Positions 7,828-16,870 of a stretch of DNA of 48,356 bases are shown here, one piece after another (the stretch's first letter is position 1; each line of letters opens with the position of its first letter). The notes beneath the pieces are model-generated. The model did no database searches, was not told where the DNA came from, and saw nothing but the letters and a program-made list of their open reading frames with translations. Source of the stretch: Kiritimatiellia bacterium (lineage in GTDB: Bacteria; Verrucomicrobiota; Kiritimatiellia; CAIQIC01; Lenti-01); assembly GCA_028681135.1 (NCBI GenBank), contig JAQUJC010000016.1, forward strand, positions 1 to 48,356, read 5' to 3'. Both the position numbers and the translations under genes were made by a program.

Positions 7828-9125
7828 CCCTGGCACCCAAGAAAACCCTGGTGATTCTAGCCGCCGGATTGGGCTGGAATCTGATCGAAAAGCACACCCC
7901 CGCCACACCGATTGCACTGCGCCCGGTCGCCCCCGGGCCCCTGTCGCTCACCTGCCCCGCCCAAGCCATACTGCGCACGGGCCTGCCCATTTCTCAACAC
8001 GGCATTGTGGCCTCCGGCTGGTTTCACCAGGAGCTGGCCCGGCCCTGGTTTTGGGAGCAATCCGCCGCCCTCGTTCGCGGACGCCGCATCTGGGACGACG
8101 CCCGGGCCGCTGGCCAAACCGTCGGCATGGCCTTCTTCCAGCAGAGCCTCGGCGAATCCGTCGATCTCGTCATATCGCCCAAGCCCATCCATCGCCACCA
8201 CGGCGGCATTCTCATGGACTGCTATACCCGTCCTGAGCCGCTCTACGCGGAACTTTGTACCGAGCTTGGCCGTCGTTTCGACCTGTTCCACTATTGGGGC
8301 CCCCTGGCCCGCGCCAAAGTTGGGCGCTGGATTTCCGACGCCATCCAGCACATCCTTGCTCACCCCACCGCTCCCGACCACCTGTTTGTCTATTTCCCTT
8401 CCCTCGACTATGACCAGCAGCGCTATGGCCCCGATGCCCCCCAAACCGCCGCCGCGCTCACCGAAACTCTCGCCCAGATTGAACCGCTGATTGCCACCGC
8501 CAAAGCCCAGGACCGCGATTGGCTCCTTGTCGGCGACTATGCCATTGAATCCGTGGCGGGCGACGATGGCGCCCTTTTCCCCAATCGCCTGCTGCGCCAT
8601 GCCGGCCTGTTTCACACTCGCGAAACCGCCGGTATGCTTTATCCGGACTTTTTCACCTCGCGCGCCTTCGCCATTGTGGACCACCAAATCGCCCACGTTC
8701 ACATCCCCGACCCGGCCCAGCGGGCGCGCGTACGTGACCTGTTCGCCGCGGAATCCGGTATTGCCGACATTCTCGACCGCCCAGCCCAGATCGAGCGGGA
8801 TATCTATTGCGCGGACCGGTCCGGCGATCTGCTGCTCATCGCCGCCCCCGGCCGCTGGTTTGCCTATCCGTGGTGGACCACCCCCCGCCAGGCCCCCGAC
8901 TATGCCACACACATGGACATCCACAACAAACCCGGTTTCGACCCCTGCGAATTGTTCTTTGGCTTCCCCCCCCCGCATACCTCCCAGAAAACCCAAAAAA
9001 TCCGCGGCACTCACGGGCGCTCCGGTCCCGGCCACGAGGTCGCCGCCGCCGGACTCTTCCCCGAAGCCCGCTCATTCGCCGATATCGCTACCGCCCTGCA
9101 GCACCGTTTAAGCCCCAGTTCTTAG
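7824..9125 (+). CDS. Alkaline-phosphatase-superfamily phosphodiesterase (EboF-like)
   Basis: The 433-residue protein matches the type I phosphodiesterase/nucleotide pyrophosphatase branch of the alkaline phosphatase superfamily. Recognisable blocks are RTGLPISQHGIVASGWF near the start and VYFPSLDYDQQRYGP in the middle. DHQIAHVHI and GFDPCELFFG follow. These are also seen in the nucleotide-pyrophosphatase-like member of ebo gene clusters. Other ebo genes are absent here. Metal ligands cannot be assigned with certainty. No signal peptide is evident. The start ATG overlaps the stop of the pseudopilin gene by four bases. The natural substrate is unknown. Confidence 0.75.
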   Translation: MTLAPKKTLVILAAGLGWNLIEKHTPATPIALRPVAPGPLSLTCPAQAILRTGLPISQHGIVASGWFHQELARPWFWEQSAALVRGRRIWDDARAAGQTVGMAFFQQSLGESVDLVISPKPIHRHHGGILMDCYTRPEPLYAELCTELGRRFDLFHYWGPLARAKVGRWISDAIQHILAHPTAPDHLFVYFPSLDYDQQRYGPDAPQTAAALTETLAQIEPLIATAKAQDRDWLLVGDYAIESVAGDDGALFPNRLLRHAGLFHTRETAGMLYPDFFTSRAFAIVDHQIAHVHIPDPAQRARVRDLFAAESGIADILDRPAQIERDIYCADRSGDLLLIAAPGRWFAYPWWTTPRQAPDYATHMDIHNKPGFDPCELFFGFPPPHTSQKTQKIRGTHGRSGPGHEVAAAGLFPEARSFADIATALQHRLSPSS

Positions 9126-9360
9126 CGCATTTAAAATAGTGTATCGCCATGTCCCGAATCTAAACAGCCGCGGCTCACCCGGAGGGTTCGCCCACCCCAT
9201 GACGCACATTCCCGCCCCCGGTGAGCCGAGCTTTGAGCTTGGCAAAATATTCTGGCACTGAGTCGCCGTTGTGCCCCTTTGAATGTTCCAATTTCCATCG
9301 GTGTCTATCCGGGATTCGCCTTTTCGGTTATTCCCTTGGATGATCCCCAATCGCGCGACA
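9126..9360. other. Intergenic region with dispersed repeat copy 2
   Basis: No gene is supported. Positions about 9161-9192 carry the second copy of the ACAGCCGCGGCT block (AACAGCCGCGGCTCACCCGG and onward). The remainder is unstructured to my reading. Confidence 0.6.
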
Positions 9361-9393
9361 ATAATAAACGCGCGAGCCGTGCGGCCCGCGCGT
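9361..9393 (-). terminator. Rho-independent terminator of the thrS-rplT operon
   Basis: On the minus strand an 11-position stem (ACGCGCGGGCC with GGCTCGCGCGT, one mismatch) closes a GCAC tetraloop at 9368-9393. TTTATTAT follows at once. It lies 25 bp beyond the rplT stop. Confidence 0.88.
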
Positions 9394-9417
9394 GTGATAT
9401 CCGTTGTGCGGAAGAGT

Positions 9418-9792
9418 CTACTTTTTCTTTTCGATAATCGTAGCCTTGCTCTTGGCTAAGGTGGCCAAGGCGGCAAACCCTTCCGGATCATGAATCGCGA
9501 TTTCCGAGAGCATCTTGCGGTTCAGTTCGACGCCCGCCTTAGTCAGGCCTTCGATAAATCGGCTGTAGCTCACATCATTGAGCTTGCACGCCGCCGATAA
9601 GCGTACAATCCACAAGCCGCGGAAGTCGCTTTTCTTTTTCTTGCGATGGGCATAGCTCAACGCCATGGAACGATCCACGGCTTCCGTGGCCTGGCGGAAC
9701 AGTTTACTGCGGCTTCCGTAGAAACCCTTCGCTTGATCAAGACGGCGTTTGCGGCGCTTGCGGCTCGCGGGGGAATTGGTGCTTCTGGGCAT
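9418..9792 (-). CDS. rplT: 50S ribosomal protein L20
   Basis: L20 binds 23S rRNA early in large-subunit assembly. The 124-residue protein has the basic N-terminal extension (RKRRKRRLDQAKGFYGSRS) and the conserved globular core (DFRGLWIVRLSAACKLNDVSYSRFIEGL). Length and sequence are normal for the family. It is the last gene of the thrS-infC-rpmI-rplT operon and is followed by a strong terminator. L20 often represses its own operon in other bacteria. No dedicated leader structure is apparent here. Confidence 0.97.
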   Translation of the reverse strand: MPRSTNSPASRKRRKRRLDQAKGFYGSRSKLFRQATEAVDRSMALSYAHRKKKKSDFRGLWIVRLSAACKLNDVSYSRFIEGLTKAGVELNRKMLSEIAIHDPEGFAALATLAKSKATIIEKKK

Positions 9793-9818
9793 GGTTGTCT
9801 CCTACTTCATCAATGTGT

Positions 9819-10019
9819 CTAACCCAACTCAGTCGAGAGGGACTTGGCAATCGCGCCGCTCGCCTGCACCGTCTGGCGCAACCGACGCTTCTGCTTGCGC
9901 GTCTTGGACGACGCCAAGTGGCGTCGGCCCGGCTTCTTGTGCAGAATCTTGCCCGTTGCCGATTTTTTGAAGCGCTTGGCTACTGCCTTGCGCGTTTTTT
10001 TCTTCACTTTCGCAGCCAT
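9819..10019 (-). CDS. rpmI: 50S ribosomal protein L35
   Basis: The 66-residue, very basic protein has the usual L35 pattern: KTRKAVAKRFKKSATGKILHKKPG, then RHLASSKTRKQKRRLR. It belongs to the large subunit and sits 26 bp before rplT, after infC, the standard order in most bacteria. Confidence 0.97.
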   Translation of the reverse strand: MAAKVKKKTRKAVAKRFKKSATGKILHKKPGRRHLASSKTRKQKRRLRQTVQASGAIAKSLSTELG

Positions 10020-10149
10020 GATTCGTCGTTCCTTGCGTCAGGGTGCGGAGCCAATCGCCCGCCCATCTTTCTTTTTTGGTTCAAACAGAGAGCGACTTGT
10101 ACGGGATTTGCCGCGTGGCGTCCAGTAGAATCGTACGTTTTTTAATATC

Positions 10150-10731
10150 TTATTTGTCTGGAGCCGCTTTCGCTGCCTGTCGTGCCTTGGGATCCGGATT
10201 CAACACCATCTGAATGTTCCGCCCCATCAGCTTGGGGGCCTGCTCGACCACGCCCACCCCTTGAATGTCGGACAACACCTGGTTCATGAGGACAAACCCT
10301 AAATCTTTATGTGCATTTTCGCGTCCGCGAAAAAACAGCGCCACCTTTACGCGGTGCCCCTCAGCCAAAAAGCCTTTCAAACGGCGCAATTTCACATCGT
10401 AGTCATGCTCGCCCACACTGGGATGCAACTGGATTTCTTTCACCTTGGTGGCCGTCGTGTTGCGTTTGTTCTGCTTCTCGCGCTTGCTCTGGTCATAGCG
10501 ATATTTGCCATAATCCATGATCCGGCACACTGGCGGACGCGCCGTCGGCGAAATTTCCACCAGGTCGAGGCCGACATTGCGGGCCTGGGTTTGGGCGTCA
10601 TAGTTGCTCACGACCCCCAACTGTTCACCTGTCGGGCCGATCAGCCGCACCTCCGGTACGCGAATGCGCTGGTTGATGCGTGTTCCAAAATCTCGTCTGC
10701 GTGGGTCTCTTGGGTTATACGGTGCTTGAAT
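10150..10731 (-). CDS. infC: Translation initiation factor IF-3, AUU start codon
   Basis: IF-3 binds the 30S subunit, keeps subunits apart and proofreads the start codon. The body shows the N-domain (INQRIRVPEVRLIGPTGEQL, DLVEISPTARPPVCRIMDYG), a lysine/arginine linker and the C-domain (KEIQLHPSVGEHDYDVKL, KVALFFRGRE). ATG- or GTG-based calling would start at GTG 10650 and lose the conserved INQRIRVPE segment. In frame upstream, AAGGAG (10743-10738) stands 6 bases before ATT at 10731-10729, giving IQAPYNPRDPRRRDFGTRIN and a 193-residue protein. AUU is the discriminatory start codon that lets IF-3 repress its own synthesis in E. coli. The same control is likely here. The start lies 51 bp after the thrS stop. 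Confidence 0.95.
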   Translation of the reverse strand: MQAPYNPRDPRRRDFGTRINQRIRVPEVRLIGPTGEQLGVVSNYDAQTQARNVGLDLVEISPTARPPVCRIMDYGKYRYDQSKREKQNKRNTTATKVKEIQLHPSVGEHDYDVKLRRLKGFLAEGHRVKVALFFRGRENAHKDLGFVLMNQVLSDIQGVGVVEQAPKLMGRNIQMVLNPDPKARQAAKAAPDK

Positions 10732-10737
10732 GGCAGT

Positions 10738-10743
10738 CTCCTT
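10738..10743 (-). promoter_or_regulatory. Shine-Dalgarno deciding the infC AUU start
   Basis: AAGGAG on the minus strand, 6 bases before the ATT codon at 10731-10729. No ATG, GTG or TTG lies at a suitable distance from it. Confidence 0.85.
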
Positions 10744-10782
10744 GTTTACCGGGGAGGGGGGGGGCCGCCCCGTTGGGTTGGG

Positions 10783-12519
10783 TTATTTCATGTCCACGTG
10801 CCGTTCGGCGTCCAGTTGTGTGATGAACGCGTCCAGCGTCATGGTGCCCTGATCCCCAGCCACCCGGCTGCGGATTGAAAGGGTTTTGTTTTCGATCTCC
10901 CGACCCCCCAGTATAACCATATACGGAATCTTCTGCAATTGTGCATCGCGTATCTTGGCACCCATTTTTTCAGACCGCCCATCCACCTGCACCCGGACGT
11001 CCCGGGCGCGCAACGTGGTGGCCAGCTCTTCGGCTGCCGCGAGTTGCTTGTCGGTCACGGGAATCAGCGCCACTTGCACCGGCGCCAGCCATAGCGGGAA
11101 CGCTCCCGCGTAGTGTTCGATCAAAATCCCGAAAAATCGCTCCAAGCTTCCCAGCAACGCGCGATGCACCATATAGGGCCGATGATCCTGCCCATCGGGC
11201 CCGGTGTACACCATGTCAAAACGTTCCGGTTCGTTGAAATCGAATTGCACCGTGCTCATCTGCCATTTGCGGCCGATGGCATCCCGCGTCTTCAAATCAA
11301 TCTTGGGCCCGTAAAACGCCCCCCCCCCCTCGTCCATTTCATAGGTAATGCCCTCGGCCTTCAGCGCCGCTTCCAGCGATTGCTGGGCAATGTCCCACTG
11401 CGCGGGTGCCCCCACGGCCTTCTCCGGACGCGTCGCCAGATACGCCGTGATGTCCTCAAACCCAAACGCCCGCCACATGGCGATGGCAAAGCGCACGCAT
11501 TCGCGCACTTCGTCCTCCACCTGCTCCTCGGTGCAGAAAATATGCGCGTCATCCTGCGTAAACCCGCGCACCCGCATCAAGCCATGCAGCACGCCCGCGC
11601 GCTCATAGCGATAGACCGTGCCCAGTTCCGCCCAGCGCAGCGGCAGCTCACGATAGGACCGCTTGCGGTTCTTGTAAATCTCTATGTGGAACGGGCAGTT
11701 CATCGGCTTGACGTAATAGCGCTGCTCGTCCACGTCCATCGGCGCATACATGTTTTCGTTATAGAACCCCAGATGCCCCGAGGTCTCCCACAGGCCCGCG
11801 CGTCCGATGTGCGGCGTGTAGAGCATCTCGTAGCCGCCGCGGAAGTGCTCCCGCCGCCAGAAATCTTCGATCGTGGCGCGAATCCGAGCGCCCTTCGGAT
11901 GCCAATGCACCAGCCCCGGGCCCACACTCTCTTGGATGCTGAATAAGTCGAGGTCGCGCCCCAGCACCCGGTGGTCCCGTAATTTGGCCTCTTCCAGCAT
12001 CTTCAAATGCGCCTCAAGATCGGCCTGCGACAGAAATGCCGTACCATACAGCCGCTGCATCATCTGGTTCTTTTCGTCGCCACGAAAATACGCCCCCGCC
12101 ACCGACGTCAACTTAAAGGCCTGGATTTGCCCCGTGCTCGCGACGTGCGGCCCTCGGCACAAATCCGTGAAATCGCCCGTATGATACAGGCTGATCGTCT
12201 CCCCCTCCGGGATATCCGCCAACCGCTCAAGCTTGTAGCGCTGGCCGCGCTCCTTCATCAGCGCCAGCACCTCGTCGCGCGACTTCTCGTCGCGTACAAA
12301 GGGAATGTCCTGCGCAATAATCGTCGCCATCTCCGATTCAATCGCCGGAAAATCCTCTTCCGTCAGCCGATGGCTCAAATCAAAATCGTAGTAAAATCCA
12401 TCCTCGGTGTCCGGACCAATGTCAAATAGCGCATCGGGCCACAGATGTTGCACCGCCGACGCCATGACATGCGCCACGCTGTGCCGCATCGTCTCCAAGT
12501 CAACCCAATCTGACTTCAT
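10783..12519 (-). CDS. thrS: Threonine-tRNA ligase lacking the TGS domain
   Basis: ThrRS charges tRNA-Thr. The 578-residue protein begins directly in the editing domain (HSVAHVMA with its His pair, later CRGPHV). The class II core follows: MNCPFHIEIYKNRKRSYRELP with the zinc Cys, GVLHGLMRVRGFTQDDAHIF with a zinc His, and HRALLGSLERFFGIL. The anticodon-binding domain ends the protein. E. coli ThrRS has 642 residues; the missing part is the N-terminal TGS domain of about 60 residues. No in-frame TGS coding sequence is visible upstream, where a long inverted repeat lies instead. It is the first gene of the infC-rpmI-rplT operon. Confidence 0.95.
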   Translation of the reverse strand: MKSDWVDLETMRHSVAHVMASAVQHLWPDALFDIGPDTEDGFYYDFDLSHRLTEEDFPAIESEMATIIAQDIPFVRDEKSRDEVLALMKERGQRYKLERLADIPEGETISLYHTGDFTDLCRGPHVASTGQIQAFKLTSVAGAYFRGDEKNQMMQRLYGTAFLSQADLEAHLKMLEEAKLRDHRVLGRDLDLFSIQESVGPGLVHWHPKGARIRATIEDFWRREHFRGGYEMLYTPHIGRAGLWETSGHLGFYNENMYAPMDVDEQRYYVKPMNCPFHIEIYKNRKRSYRELPLRWAELGTVYRYERAGVLHGLMRVRGFTQDDAHIFCTEEQVEDEVRECVRFAIAMWRAFGFEDITAYLATRPEKAVGAPAQWDIAQQSLEAALKAEGITYEMDEGGGAFYGPKIDLKTRDAIGRKWQMSTVQFDFNEPERFDMVYTGPDGQDHRPYMVHRALLGSLERFFGILIEHYAGAFPLWLAPVQVALIPVTDKQLAAAEELATTLRARDVRVQVDGRSEKMGAKIRDAQLQKIPYMVILGGREIENKTLSIRSRVAGDQGTMTLDAFITQLDAERHVDMK

Positions 12520-12596
12520 GTAATCTGTTCAGAATCCTTCCTAAAAATCAGCAAAGTACCCATTCTACCCCCCAAAGTCAATGAACCATCTCGGTT

Positions 12597-12650
12597 GGGG
12601 TCAGCCCTTGAATCTTGAATTTCAAGATTCAAGATTCAAGGGCTGACCCC
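12597..12650. repeat. Long perfect inverted repeat upstream of thrS
   Basis: Two 24-bp perfect arms (12597-12620 and 12627-12650) flank a 6-bp loop. Each arm combines GGGGTCAGCCC with tandem TTGAATC units. It lies 78 bp upstream of thrS and 151 bp before the divergent small gene. It could be a bidirectional terminator or hairpin, or a remnant of a REP-like element. Confidence 0.85.
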
Positions 12651-12801
12651 GCCGGTCCACTGCTGACACACCCGATACTCTGGCTTGGCCAGCATGACCG
12701 TAAGACACCATCGACAACTCACTACGCCAAGACTACAGTAATTTCACCCGTTACACTGATCATAACCGTCACAGATAATTAGATCACGAAAGGAAAGAAC
12801 A

Positions 12802-13230
12802 ATGAGTTTACGCGAAGATCTGAAACAGGTGATTGCCGCCATCCCCGCAGAGGTATCGGAAAAGAAAGGGGTGTTCACGGTGAGACATGTTGTTGCAGAA
12901 CGGAAGTCATTCCTGTCCAGAAAGAAGCTTGTGTATACCGCAAAATACCGAATAGACGAAAACAAACGCGAGGTCCGCTTCACGGAAACCCTCAAAGAAA
13001 CAGGGTTTGGCCTGACGGGCGGGAGTGATTTCAATAGTCCTGGTTTTGGGTTCAAAAAGGAAACCTACAAGACTGGACGGGGTGCGAGAGAAGGGGGCAT
13101 AGAGGAGCAATCCAACCTCTTGGGTAAGAAATACAGCTACACTTTTGATTTCAAAACACTCCGCGCGGCTTTAGAGAAGAAAACTCAAGACGCCGGATTT
13201 GCCTTCACCTATCAAATAATCTCCATATAA
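12802..13230 (+). CDS. Hypothetical protein, 142 residues
   Basis: I do not recognise this protein. It is rich in Lys, Glu and Phe, has no signal peptide and no membrane segment, and looks like a small soluble alpha/beta protein. It reads clearly as a gene: AAAGGAAAGAACA precedes the ATG at good spacing. Its base use is more AT-rich than its neighbours, which may mark recent acquisition. It stands alone between thrS and the trp operon. Residues 62-110 contain many Gly, Thr and Lys. Confidence 0.6.
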   Translation: MSLREDLKQVIAAIPAEVSEKKGVFTVRHVVAERKSFLSRKKLVYTAKYRIDENKREVRFTETLKETGFGLTGGSDFNSPGFGFKKETYKTGRGAREGGIEEQSNLLGKKYSYTFDFKTLRAALEKKTQDAGFAFTYQIISI

Positions 13231-13410
13231 TGCGTGAATGAGCAAACCGCTGATAAGTAATTGCATAAAATGGGGGCCACTACACTAGCTTCTTTGCAAC
13301 CTTTGCGTGCTTTGCGAGAGATGACTGTTCTTTATCCGCCTCAATCCCCAATCCTGACCCCTGAATCCTGACCCCTTATTTCTTAATTCTTAATCTTTTC
13401 CCTCCTCCCC
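13231..13410. other. Spacer before the trp promoter
   Basis: No gene is supported. It contains simple-sequence stretches such as CTTTGC repeats near 13293-13318 and two CCTGACCCCT units near 13353-13378, followed by TTCTTAATTCTTAATC. These resemble the TTCTGAATTC-like filler in other trp spacers. Confidence 0.5.
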
Positions 13411-13412
13411 CC

Positions 13413-13451
13413 TTGACAAACCCCCACCGGCGTGTTTCTATGCGTAGAAAC
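13413..13451 (+). promoter_or_regulatory. trp operon promoter with overlapping operator-like dyad
   Basis: TTGACA at 13413-13418 and TTCTAT at 13436-13441 are separated by exactly 17 bp, a near-ideal sigma70-type promoter. GTTTCTA-TGCG-TAGAAAC (13434-13451), a perfect 7+7 dyad, covers the -10 box and the likely start point. A repressor bound there would block polymerase. Only about 20-40 bases separate the start point from trpE, so there is no room for an attenuator leader peptide. The regulator is unknown. Confidence 0.75.
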
Positions 13452-13488
13452 ATTCACCCAGGACCCTTTTATGCCCCCAGGAAAACCC

Positions 13489-14994
13489 ATGTTGCTCGAT
13501 ACCTTCCCCTCACGCGAGGCATTCCGCTCCTTGCTCGACACTTCCAGCGTCGTGCCCGTCGGCGTGCGTATTTTGGCCGACACCGAGACGCCGGTTTCCC
13601 TTCTGGCGCGTTTTGCGCCCCAGTCCCCCCACCTCTTTTTGCTGGAAAGCGCCGAAGGCGGCGAGCGCTGGGGCCGCTACAGCTTCATGGGCGTCTCGGC
13701 CCGCGCCACCGTCACCGTTTTCCGTAACGATGTCGTCTTCCGCCAGGGCATCAGCGAAAAACGCATCCCGCACCAGGGCGACCCGCTGAATGTGCTGCGC
13801 GGCATCATGAAGCCCTATTCTCTCGCCCACCTGCCCGGCCTGCCGCGCTTTTGCGGCGGACTTGTGGGATACTTCTCCTATGAAATGATCCATTTCTTCG
13901 AATCACGCGTGCCCAACAAACTGCCGCCCGAGCGCCCGATGGCCGAATTTGTCATTCCCGACACCCTGCTGATTTTCGACAATATCCATCATACCCTGAC
14001 TGCCCTTGCCCTCGCTTTCCGGGAAGATGCAGAGCCCGATGCCCTCTATGATATGGCGACCGCACGGGTCCAGGACCTACTGGCGACGCTGGCCAAGCCG
14101 CTCCCCGTCGGTTCGGCCACCGGCAAGACTCCCATCCGCAAGCCAGAGCCGGTGCATCCCCCCGCGTATTTCAAGGGCATGGTCGAAAAAGTCAAAGACC
14201 ACATCTATGAAGGCGATATCATCCAGTGCGTTGTCTCGCAGAGCTTCGTCGGCCCCGCGCCTGACGACCTCGTCAGCCTCTACCGAGCCCAGCGGCACGT
14301 GAACCCATCGCCCTATCTGGTCTTTCTCAAGGCGCAGGACAGCACCCTCATCGTGTCCTCCCCGGAAACGATGATCCGCCTCGATTCGCGCGTGGCCACC
14401 CTCCGCCCCATCGCCGGCACCCGCCCGCGCGGCGCCACCGAGCAGGAGGACCGCAAGCACGCCGACAGTCTGCTCCGGGACGAAAAGGAGCGAGCCGAAC
14501 ACCTCATGCTCGTGGACCTCGGCCGTAACGAACTCGGACGCGTCGCCCTGCCCGGCACCGTCCAGGTCACCGACCTCATGATCGTCGAGCGCTATTCCCA
14601 CGTCATGCACCTCGTCTCCAATATCACGGCCGATATCGAACCGGGACACGATGCGTTCGATCTCTTTGCCGCCTCGTTCCCCGCCGGCACCCTCAGCGGT
14701 GCCCCCAAAATCCGCGCGATGGAAATCATTGCCGATCTCGAAGATGAACCGCGCGGCCCCTACGGCGGGGCCGCGGGCTATTTCTCCTTCGATGGCAACA
14801 TGGACTTCTGCATTTGCATCCGGATGGCCGTCGCCGAACACGGCCGTCTCACCGTCCGCGCTGGCGCCGGTATTGTCGCCGACTCCGACCCCGAAACTGA
14901 GCAGCATGAAACCCTCACCAAAGCCGCCGCCATGGCCCGCGCCCTTGAACTGCTCCAAACCGCCCAGCACACCGAATCCAAGGCTCATTCCTAA
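13489..14994 (+). CDS. trpE: Anthranilate synthase component I
   Basis: TrpE converts chorismate plus ammonia to anthranilate, the first committed step of tryptophan synthesis, using ammonia from TrpG. The protein of about 501 residues has the N-terminal feedback-binding domain (LFLLESAEGGERWGRYSFMG holds the LLES motif). The chorismate-binding catalytic half shows PSPYLVFLK, PIAGTRPRGAT, HLMLVDLGRNELGRVA, FPAGTLSGAPKIRAMEII and AGAGIVADSDPE. ATG 13489 has AGGA six bases upstream and aligns with the usual TrpE beginning; ATG 13471 is an equal alternative. The frame opens at GTG 13432, but that lies inside the promoter. It heads the trp operon. Confidence 0.96.
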   Translation: MLLDTFPSREAFRSLLDTSSVVPVGVRILADTETPVSLLARFAPQSPHLFLLESAEGGERWGRYSFMGVSARATVTVFRNDVVFRQGISEKRIPHQGDPLNVLRGIMKPYSLAHLPGLPRFCGGLVGYFSYEMIHFFESRVPNKLPPERPMAEFVIPDTLLIFDNIHHTLTALALAFREDAEPDALYDMATARVQDLLATLAKPLPVGSATGKTPIRKPEPVHPPAYFKGMVEKVKDHIYEGDIIQCVVSQSFVGPAPDDLVSLYRAQRHVNPSPYLVFLKAQDSTLIVSSPETMIRLDSRVATLRPIAGTRPRGATEQEDRKHADSLLRDEKERAEHLMLVDLGRNELGRVALPGTVQVTDLMIVERYSHVMHLVSNITADIEPGHDAFDLFAASFPAGTLSGAPKIRAMEIIADLEDEPRGPYGGAAGYFSFDGNMDFCICIRMAVAEHGRLTVRAGAGIVADSDPETEQHETLTKAAAMARALELLQTAQHTESKAHS

Positions 14995-15113
14995 CCGCCA
15001 ACTATCAACCATCCACCAGCAACCACCGACCAGCAACCATCCACCACCAACCACCAACCATAATCCATTCACCACCAACCAGTAACCATCCACCAGCAAC
15101 CACCGACCAACTT
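14995..15113 (+). repeat. CA-rich direct repeats between trpE and trpG
   Basis: The spacer is almost free of G and consists of CCACCAACC-like units. A perfect 26-bp direct repeat occurs at 15007-15032 and 15084-15109. No Shine-Dalgarno precedes trpG. The leader should be unstructured RNA. Confidence 0.85.
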
Positions 15114-15716
<603 letters not shown>

Positions 15717-15842
15717 ATATGATCTCGTTCCCCTGCCACCTTGCGTGGCAGGTAAACAGGTTGTTCTGCCAAGAAACATCAACCTGTTCCCCCATGGCAC
15801 AAGGCCATGGGGGTCGTATTTGAACATTGAAGGGACCGCACT
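15717..15842 (+). other. Hairpin-rich spacer trpG-trpD
   Basis: Two strong hairpins occur: TGCCAC-(cttgc)-GTGGCA near 15735-15751 and CCCCCATGGC-(acaag)-GCCATGGGGG near 15790-15814. AACAGGTTG and CAACCTGTT form a larger enclosing stem (about 15756-15788). This could pause transcription or protect mRNA ends. It is not followed by a T-run, so full termination is unlikely. Confidence 0.65.
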
Positions 15843-16859
15843 ATGAACCTCACCCCTATCCTTAAAAAATTGATCGCCCGCCAGGATCTCACCGAGACCG
15901 AGGCCTTCGAGGCCGTCACGGCTATTTTGTCCGGCGAACTCACCGAAGGCCAGATCGGCGCCTTTCTTGGGACTCTCCGCGCCAAGGGTGAAACCATTGA
16001 TGAAATCGCCGCCGGGGCCCGCGCGATGCGCACTGCCGCCACGCGCATCCAATCGCTCACGCCCCACACGCTGGATACCGTCGGTACCGGCGGCGATGGC
16101 GGCATGACGTTCAATATCTCCACCACCGTCGCGTTTGTCGCGGCGGGCGCCGGCGCCGTCGTGGCCAAACACGGCAACCGCGCCAGCTCCGGCAAGAGCG
16201 GCAGCGCCGACTGCCTCGAATGCCTCGGGTTCAATCTGGCAGCCGATCCCGAAGTGATGGAACAAGCCCTCAACGAAATCGGCATCACCTTCATGTTCGC
16301 CCCGACCTTCCACAAGGCAATGCGCTTTGCTGGCCCCGTCCGCAAACAGATGGGGGTCCGCACCCTGTTTAACCTGCTCGGCCCTCTCACGAATCCCGCC
16401 GGCGCCCCCTGCCAGCTCATCGGTGTTTTTGCGCCTGATCTCACCGAAGCCTTCGCCGAAGTGCTCAAGAAACTCGGTTCGCGCCGTGTGCTCGTCGTGC
16501 ATGGCCACGATGGCATGGATGAAATCACCCTCACCACCACCACCCGCTGCTCGGAACTGAAAGACGGCGTGGTCAAAACCTATGACATCGATCCCGCTAT
16601 TTACTTTGACGACTATTGCACCAACGAAGATCTCGAAGGCGGCGAACCCACCGACAATGCGGCGATCACCCGCGGCATCCTCGACGGTACCATCACCGGC
16701 CCCAAGCGCGATATCGTCCTGATCAATTCCGCGGCTTCCCTGATGGCCGGCACACTGGCAGAAGATCTGGCCAACGGCATCAAGCAGTCGGCGGAAGCCA
16801 TTGATTCCGGAGCGGCTCTCAAAAAACTGGATGAGCTGGTGGAGTTTTCAAAAAGTTGA
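15843..16859 (+). CDS. trpD: Anthranilate phosphoribosyltransferase
   Basis: TrpD transfers the phosphoribosyl group of PRPP to anthranilate. The 338-residue protein shows the PRPP loop [63 protein letters not shown] and the DEITL motif. Length and motifs are typical for a single-domain TrpD (no fusion to TrpG). The next spacer holds a heptamer array. Confidence 0.97.
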   Translation: MNLTPILKKLIARQDLTETEAFEAVTAILSGELTEGQIGAFLGTLRAKGETIDEIAAGARAMRTAATRIQSLTPHTLDTVGTGGDGGMTFNISTTVAFVAAGAGAVVAKHGNRASSGKSGSADCLECLGFNLAADPEVMEQALNEIGITFMFAPTFHKAMRFAGPVRKQMGVRTLFNLLGPLTNPAGAPCQLIGVFAPDLTEAFAEVLKKLGSRRVLVVHGHDGMDEITLTTTTRCSELKDGVVKTYDIDPAIYFDDYCTNEDLEGGEPTDNAAITRGILDGTITGPKRDIVLINSAASLMAGTLAEDLANGIKQSAEAIDSGAALKKLDELVEFSKS

Positions 16860-16870
16860 AAGGAGTAGTC

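Noticed and set aside
7857-9035. 392-residue minus-strand Gly-rich frame
   Set aside because: Antisense to the phosphodiesterase gene; Gly/Ala/Val-rich composition typical of shadow frames.
13432-13488. GTG 13432 as trpE start
   Set aside because: It falls inside the promoter and operator dyad and lacks a ribosome site.
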